Source: Symbiodinium kawagutii
Taxonomy: Eukaryota > Sar > Dinophyceae > Suessiales > Symbiodiniaceae
Length of the DNA: 64,000 nt
Assembly (NCBI GenBank): GCA_009767595.1
Contig: VSDK01022241.1
Coordinates: 552,238-616,237 of the forward strand
Reading direction: 5' to 3'
A program made the translations under genes and the position numbers. Position 1 is the stretch's first letter. Every line of letters starts with the position of its first letter. Below, in pieces: positions 50,301 through 59,300 of this stretch. Below the pieces are notes generated by a model that searched no databases, was not told where the DNA came from, and was given only the letters and a program-made list of their open reading frames with translations.

Positions 50301-53300
50301 TTGCCTATATATTGTATGATGGCAAATCTACAAAGAAATGATCACGCTCACTAGGGTAACCATGGGAAAGTCAATGTAGGACAAACCTTTTTATCCTAGA
50401 TCATTGGCTGTTATGAATGTCAAAACAATTTACCATCACTGGCCATTACTCACCGTTTTTGTAAGTGATCATCCAGCCTTATATAACTTATACTCGTTGG
50501 TGGTTTCAAAGATTTTCTAGTACTTATTAATTAACAAGTGGCAGTGGGTCAAAACCCCGTACCCTTGGTTCCCCATCATTATCCATTGTTTTCCCACTAT
50601 TGTTGGTGGTTATCCCCCATTAGTTGGTTGATTAATATTGACCCATAGCCAAGTGGTTGGTTGACTAGTATTTTTCATAGGGGGTTGAAACCACCAACCA
50701 GTATCAACAGCTACCACTGTCAACTCCAGGACCAACAGGTCGCACTCAGGGACTTAGCGGTTGATTGCACCTTGGTGGCATACACTCGGACCAAGGTGTC
50801 GGGCGACATGATTTCATGGTATGAAGATGTATTGCAATACTGAACACATACATGATTCTATGAACATAGATATACATTTGTTTACACATACTGCGTTTGT
50901 ATGGTCAGCGTGATTGCATATGCTCATCACTTGTACCTAGATCAGAGAGGGTTGAGCCAAGATCACTGCAGCGACTCCCTTTGGAGGAACCGAAGAGGGT
51001 TACACAATGTGGCACGTGTTTGTGGAGGTTGGAGCCAGATACCAGTCTTAAAGTCTATGGTGCGAAACATCACCATGAATTCAGTAGAGAAAGTCTCTGG
51101 TGCGAAGCGGCACCATGAATTCAGTGGAGACCAACAAAGGGGTGCAGCAGAGGAAGAGGTATTCATTGATTTGGTGAGAAATATAAGATGATGTTTGCAA
51201 GATTATTGCTGTGAAATAGTATGTACGTAGTGGAGTAGTGGACCGTTGGCGTCCGTATCCATCTATGTTGTATCTATCAGCTTTCTGCCGGATGTCAGAA
51301 CCACATCCCCAAAAGCTCAAATAGAAAAGGATTGACCCCCATGAGTACTGTACTTCAACTTCTTTGGTTTACTTCGCTAGTCTAGGCTGCTAACGGTCAC
51401 AGGCAATGAAGTGATCCTTTTGTCCTTTCGTGCAACCACTTGTTGGTTGCTTCTGTGATGAGATTACTCTGTTGCAATTCTGGCCTTTTGGAGTGCATAA
51501 ATCTTCCCGTCAAAGGCAGATATATGTGTAATCACTTCTCCCTATTACTAAAAGTCCCCCAAATTCAAAAACAGACATGGATCTCCGGATTTGTGTTTTT
51601 TTTTTGAATTGCTTAATTGCGTGTTTGATTGTGGCAATTGAAAATCAATAGGAGAACTCATTCATTCCAGAATCAGAAGGGCTTTTACCCCCTAACAATA
51701 AAAATTGCCTGATCCTGATAATTTAATATGAGGGTCCTCATTGAAATAACTTCTCTAAGTGTATTGTCAAGGAGTTGAATTGATTTTTAGGGGTAAGCTT
51801 CGAAATCCAATGTTAGCAATATCTTAAATAGAACTTAAAAAGGGATTTAGCTAATAATTTGATTGATTATTAGGGGTAAGCTTCGAAATCCAAAGCAATA
51901 TTTTGAATAGAATTTAAAAAGGAATTTGAATAATTGTTGAAATCAAAATTGTCTCTGTTTATTATGCAGGAATCTAATTGATTATTAGGAGTCCTTCCGG
52001 GACCCGAATATTAACTAACCCCCAATTTTTTGCTTATGTTTTCTGGGGGTATGTAGTATCAGGGTGAGGGGATTACATCCATAGCCATGTTGCTACCCCA
52101 AAGAATCTCCAGGTTGGAACATGTTCGATGTGGAAATAAAGAATTGTCTGGAACACTATGGATGCACCCATCGAATACACATATTGAGCTGCACTGGGAG
52201 TCATGTTCCAAGGCATCAAAGCTCTTGGTTTCACCTCGGGAGTTTTCCATGTGGAGTACCTTGCCGCATTAGTGGTGGTGGGATGTGGTGAGGCTCAGAA
52301 GATGCGGTGACAATCGAGCAGTCATCCCAAAGGGGGCGTCTCAAAAGATAATGGACCCCTACGATGAGCCTTGATATTCCCATGTTCGAGAAGCCATGCG
52401 CTGCCACGGTAGCGCCACAGGGAGGTGTGTTTGCGGCACGCTGGTGTAGTGGCCTCAACATCTCATGGCATCTCATGAGACCCTGTGGGATGTTTTGGCA
52501 GGACAAGTTGGCCAGTTGTCAGACAGATTGCAGCAGCCCTTCGTTGAGGTTGTAGATCGCTGCATGAACAGAACTAGTGTTGCAAGCATGAAAAGGTAAG
52601 CTGCAAGAAATCTGCGAATGCAGGTTTGCCTAACAATCTTGGCCGATGCTGATTTTCAGAAACGTCCAAATATTGGTATCTATCTTTGGGGCACACGATG
52701 CAGCACGCATAGGCTGCCACCCGCATGCCATGTGTGCTTTGCAAGCATCCACAATTCCTTCGCAACTGATAGGGGACTACTTAGCATCCATGCCCTCAGC
52801 CCAAAAACACCACCCTGCAAAACACAGCAACCGTAACAAACGATAGAAGGGAATGCAGTTGGTGAAGTGGTAGTCGTTGATAGAATATAACTAATTTTTG
52901 ATTGACTGATATCCACTCTATGTACTTTCCTTTCGCACTCAGAATAGATATGTAGAGGTTTCTCTCCAAACACTGAAATGATGTGTTTTCTTGTGCATCC
53001 ACCGTTTGTGGGACATGTTTCTGGTGTAGGTCCATGAATTTGACCAGCCATTGTTCAACTATGGTCTACCAATGTGTCACCTGTACCCATGATTTTGACC
53101 GTTGATTCAGAAACGTCCCTAATGCAACTGAGGTGCAAGTATACGTCGCACGGGCCACACTTGATCGAGGAGGGGAAAAGTGGAAGCTGGACCGGGAGCT
53201 CTCGTGGACGATGTCCATGAATGGGTCCATGCCCATCTCAAAAGATATGGCTATGGGTCAATATTAATCAACAATAATAGGGGATAATGACCAACAATAA

Positions 53301-56300
53301 TAAGGGAAAACAATGGTTAATGATAGGGGAACCAGGGGTACAGGGTTTTGACACACAACCAAATATACCTTTTGTAGGGGAAAGCCACCACATTTGGGCA
53401 AAATGATATAGAGTACATTCCCTGCTTTGTCAGTCCCTAACGCCCCACTTCCTTGATATTTGCTAAGAAAGTCCTGGACCATTCTGTAGTGACAAATGAC
53501 TCGTTTGGAAAAGCTTCGGAAAAAATCTCCCATCGCATCGTATTTCACAAGCACTGATTGATTGATCTTGTTGAGGTTCTATGCTGTGATTCATGGGATG
53601 TAAAGCGTGAGAATACCATGGAATTCCAAAGAAACGGCCCCGAACGCTATTCGTAGCTAGGCCATGTTTAGGAGCCTCGTCATTTGGATTCACTTGGGAA
53701 ATCTTTTGGGCATGTCAACCATGGTTCCTCAAGCAACTAGCTGGTTAACAGATGCTCGAAGACACGAAGAACTGGGAATATCAACCCCACAATCCGGGAA
53801 TTCAGCCCGAGCGTTGTTTAAGAATCTGAAAGCTCCAAGCCCAGGGTCCCTCAAATTCTGAGTTTTGATTTCCCAGAATGCCTTTTGGAGGGTCCCTCAA
53901 ATTTTTGCGGGATTCTTATTCCCACTATGGGGTAGCCAATAAGTCCAAAGTCCCATGTAGTGCCGCCCACTGCTCGTAAGAATTTGACCTTGCATTCCTG
54001 ACGATCCTTCAATTCTTAACTCAATGGGGTAATGTGCTACCTGCAAATAGCCACCATTTTTCAGAATACTCAAGCTGTATCAATTGGGGATTTCAACAGT
54101 GACTAACCAAGCAATTTATGACTTCTCGCTCAAGTTCATCAAAAACCCACCAGACAGAATTGCCAGATCAAGGCGTAGCGGTGTGAGGGTGTGCATTTTG
54201 TAGAAGGAAGGTACCCATGGGGCCCTCAACCTTCCAGTGCCTTTCCCCCCACACGATCCCACACCCAAGTTTCCAAATTAGTAAGAAGTCAACAGGCTAG
54301 AAAGTAGCCAACCCCGCTAGACTTGTATGATGGGAATCCTACAATCCTAGAGTTTTAGCAAGAATATGCTGTGCCACAAAAAATGGCTGCTGGAGGCCAT
54401 GCTTGTATTGAACTTTTTTTTCTACATTGCTTGGAAATTGTTTGGAGGAGGTCATTTATACACCCAGAGGATCCCAGAGGTTCAAAGGTGGGTTTGGGAC
54501 CCATCATTACCGTTTTCACTGATAGCAGAATTTGTTCCATTCTACTGGAATGTCATCTCCACCCTCAACCCCCTTGCTGAGAGGGGGATTTACAGTAACC
54601 GATCATGACCAAACTAATTCTCCCAAGTGAACCTCAAACACAATGTTTGCACTCCCAACCAGTGCGAGTGATTTGACGGCATTGCAACGCCAGCAGGTGA
54701 ACGCACGCATGGGCGGAGGCATGGGATGACAGGGAAGTTTTGCTCTTTCGAGTGCCAAGATGTGGGTCCACGCATCTAGTTGAACGCAGTCGGGCAATGC
54801 AAATCCATGCAGCGCTCCCTTTGCAGCCCCGGGCTGTTGCAGGTCAGGTTCACGAGTGCAATCGATTGACCTGGGGCGTATGTTTGGTGGAGGACATGGT
54901 GAAAGATGGCTGGTGCTGTCGCCCAACATGGCCCCAACGTTGTTGGTTCTGTGTACAGGCTGCTGATAAGTACAAGACCTGGCAATTTTATGCAATTTCA
55001 GGGTCAATCTTGCGATGTGTGTCTGAATTTGCTGATGATTGTGGGTATCCACATGAAGACGTTGGCTAAAGGCTACCTAGCAAAATTGGTGATGGTGAAC
55101 GGTTGACTGTCGGCAATGAGAAGGTGGCATTTGCTGGGCAAAGTCTCCGTATGGCAGACACACTTGGGTGGACTCAGAACCATTGGGTGGACTCAGAACC
55201 ATGTACAATGGTATAGGGCTGATTTGTAGATGGGTTAGTCCATACGGAAAGTCTCATGAGATCCCGCAGGTGAGTGAGTCGACACATGTTGATACAATAC
55301 GGACAGATGCCAGACCTTTGTAGGACAGATTACAATTGTAGACTCAGAATAACTTTCGACCGTTGAATCTTGGAGTCGTGACATTGCAGCATAGTCACAG
55401 GTATGCTACGGTGGTTTCTCAAAATAGGGGACATCCCAAATCATCCACTGTTAACCTTTGATAGTAATAAACCAGCCATTTTTGGGTTCTCTTTATATAG
55501 AAACTCACATGCTGAAACTATTGGGCGGCCCAACAACACATCTGAGGATGAGTGCTCAAGTGGTTCCCACTTGTCGTCAACAACGAATCACCATTTTCTG
55601 ATGAAGCCAAGGGTATGATCGGAAGAGCAGGTTTTAGCAAATATGGGGTTCTTAAAATGGGGTATATACCCCAAAAATGGATGGTTTCTTACTATAAATG
55701 GTTAACATTTGCTTGCGCACCGCAGCAGTAGTCCACAGTTTGCCTATCCTCGGCTAGCTCTCGAGTGGGCCATAGGACAAATGCTAGGTACAAGAGAAAA
55801 GGCAATCAGCTAAAAAGGCAATGATTTAACTTCGTAGAGTTCTGCAATTTGTGAAAAGCCTTCATGTTGAGTTTGTAAGGAAGTCGGTCCATCTAATGTT
55901 GGCATGCTGTGAAAGGTGGCTGAGCCAGAAAACCTTCAGGCAGAACCAGCCCCAATCCTGAAGCAAATTGCGTCATGGCACCCACATGATCATTCTGGGA
56001 GACCAAAATAGGACAAGCAGTGAAACCCGCCAACCGACCAGTGTAGCCGTTAGCCAAAGTGTTTCAAATATGTCCGTCGCTCATGCAAGTGTACTGGTGC
56101 CAGCGTGATTTCAAAAAACTTGTGTGCACCCTTTACAGTATGTTCGAGAATTCTTGTCAGGTTCTCCCACCGATTGGTGTAGAGGTTATTATTGGATGAT
56201 TTGGGGGTACCCCTATGACTTGAGACCACCATATGGATCCATTTGCAAGATCAGCCAAGCATCAGCCAAGTGAATAATGGTTGCTTCTTGTTTCCTATGA

Positions 56301-59300
56301 ATACCTATGAGTAATCAGTATCCCATCATTGACATCACCACGGCCCATGCTGGCTGTAGGAGACCCTGAATTGTGCCCTGGGCATTCCTTCCAGACCTTT
56401 AGCCTGAACCTTAGAGACACTCACAGGCCAACCTAGTGATGGAGCACCCGCCAGTCATGGTGTAACAAACCATGGCATTTGCATTTTTTTTAACCTGTCC
56501 ACAGGGTCGATCATATCATGTTTAGGCTTAAGGGTTTTGTGATTGGATATTACTAAATGATACTAAATGCACATGGTCATACTACATATAAGGGTTTTGT
56601 AATCATAAAGTGCTTAGAGTTCCAACAACAGTGGCAAGGCAACCTACGTTAAAGCAGCTGTAGCTGGATGGACTTTTTGCGTCGGGTCGCTCTTGACCAA
56701 GGTTCCAAGAGAACCTGTCTCTGGCACAGCTTACTGCTATGTGTTGCTGGCGCTTTATTTTTCTGGCTGGTGGGCTGGTGGTTTTAAGCATGGTGAATAA
56801 TGGTAAATAACGGTTAATCATAGGGGATGACAATAATGGTCAAACAACTACTGGCTGGTGGTTTGATTCACACTCTTGTATTTTCCCTAGAAATTATCAT
56901 ATATAAATATGATTGACAAATAGTTGGTTGGCAAGCGGGGTGGTGAAACCACCAACCAGATGGGCGTTTCGGTTGTGTGCTGGTGAGTGCAGGATTTGTT
57001 TCTATCGAAGCTCAAGGATGGACTCAAAATCGGATGATATGTTATGTTTTATCCCCATCATCCTCACTTTGTAGAAAGTCAGGAAATTGTCCGAAAGCGC
57101 CCCACTTTGGAGAAGAGTGGATCAGTCTTCCTCCATGATGTGATTATGAACAGCCTCAAATTGTTGGGTAGCTGAGCCTTCTAGGACGGGGTCGTTTTGT
57201 TGTTTTTGGGACTCCGATACCGGGACCAGAATTAGTGACAGAGAGTTGGATGATTGTTCCAGGATTGTTTGATGGTTAGCGGTGATTCTTTGATATGTTT
57301 TCCATGTTACACCTGTCACGATTGGTCCCGCCATTTGGCCTTCTGCCAGCATTACATGTCGGCAGGTCACACAGTCGGTTGGGCATCGCAAGTACCATGC
57401 CTCTGTGATTCACACCTTGTTGGCTGCGCATGGCTGACGATTTGGAGCCGAGTTCTGGGCCAGTTGACTTGTTGTGTAGGTTCAGGCTGTGTTAGCAAAA
57501 ACTGAAGACTTCTGCAGCTTTTATGCAAACACTTATTGTAGTTCAGCAGAGTTGTGTAAGAACACGGTGGTCAAACATTTGTTGCGCAAAGGCTGCGTAA
57601 ATGGGCAAGGTGAAAGGAAAAGGACGAGCAGGAGAGGAGGAGACCTAGAGGAAGATAATGCAAGAGAGAAAACAGATGAAAACAGGAGATAACACAAGAA
57701 TGGGGAATGTGGCAGAACGCAAACGCAGGAATTTAGGCAAATCAAAAGTGTTCAAATACGCAGAAAACTGCAGCCTTTGTAGCTCGAGGGCCCCCCTTTG
57801 CGTCACTAGTTCCCCGTGTTTCTCAGCCATGCGGCCCTTCATCTTCCTTTGCATCTTGGCCATGGCAGATGCAGTCGAAAACGCGAATGTGACAATGTTT
57901 CCATCCGCAGAGGACAAGATGGGTTGTGGCACCGGAAGCAGCAAAAATGATCAGTGCAGAAGGATCTGAAGCAGGAAGGGGTTTCAGAGCTTCATCGTCT
58001 CGTACAACTCACAAATCGGCGAGTACAATTGTTTCTGTGGCTCCAAGAGGCTCTTTTTGGGAGGCTCTCAGTGCACTCAGAGTACATACTGCCAGTCGCG
58101 CTATGGATCTGAACACTACTGCGAGTTGAGTAGATGCATCAGGCTGTATGATGCAAAGTATGTTGGTAATGTTGCTTGTGCGAAAAGCACAAGATCCATG
58201 GATTTGACAAATGAAACCAACATGCTGTTTCCTTGAGACTATGTTATGTCAAGGAATTTTGGCATCCTGGCTTTTACGCCGGCCTGATTTTTGAGAAGCT
58301 TTGAGATGTTGTTGCTTGTTGCGGCGCGCAAGTTGTAAAGCTCTTGCGCTGGAGTTTAGTTAACCCCACATCATACCCACATCATGCTGGGCGACAAAAA
58401 ACAGACAACTGCAGCTTTGTAGATCTCAGAAGGCGGGCAGATTCCCAGCGGGCAGTAAATTTCCCTCACTTGTTTTGAGTGAACATTGAGCGATGCAGAA
58501 CATCATATGTTGTATGTTGTAATGTTATAAAACCCCAACCGCAATCACTTAGGTGGATAGACCCCGTATCGACCTAGAGTTTCATGTAGTTTCTCTACCT
58601 TGAATTTCAGTTGTCCCAGACATGATGTTTTTGGAGGTCCTGCACCATTGGAATAGTTCCCACGCAGATCTGTTCTCCCAAACGGCCAAAGGATTCCAAA
58701 GGATCATCTATTTTGGTTCCAAAGGATCATCTATTTTGGTGCTATCAATGTCTATGGACCGGCCCATATGCTAGCAGCTGCGCTCGCACACCCGGGCATG
58801 GCAGGTGAATGCCAGCAAATCGGGAACCGTCAAAGACATGAGCAAGCTAGAGGCGTGATCGTGGGAACGACAAGCCTTTAGGATTGATGGGCTTAGTTTG
58901 TCAATGATATTGACTAGCTGGTGATTCTCAGGGAGCGATTCGGAGCCAGGGGTATCCCGTTCAATCCCTTCAAAGGGGGAGCGATTTAGAGCTGCAGGGA
59001 GTGGTGAAACCAGATGGTAGTTGAGGATACAATGGATACAGGATATCAACGAACATCCACGGTATCCAGGCGAGGAGGTGGGATTTGTGACACGTCGTCC
59101 ACTGACGTAGTCATCACATGCACGTCACAGGAAAGGAAACCAATGATTTGGATCACCTGTGTCGCAAAACTGATTGCCAAGCACCCAAAGTCATGAGTTG
59201 CCCGTTGCCCTACGCGGAGATGCTCAAGTCTTGCCATTAAAATCCCTTTAAAAAAATGTTCCGATCCTAACCGCGTCTGCATAGATCCATAGATCCTGAC

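Noticed and set aside
3017-53360. Family A or C elements as introners that are themselves complete introns
   Set aside because: In every case seen the element occupies only part of a larger intron, and its ends do not coincide with the splice sites.
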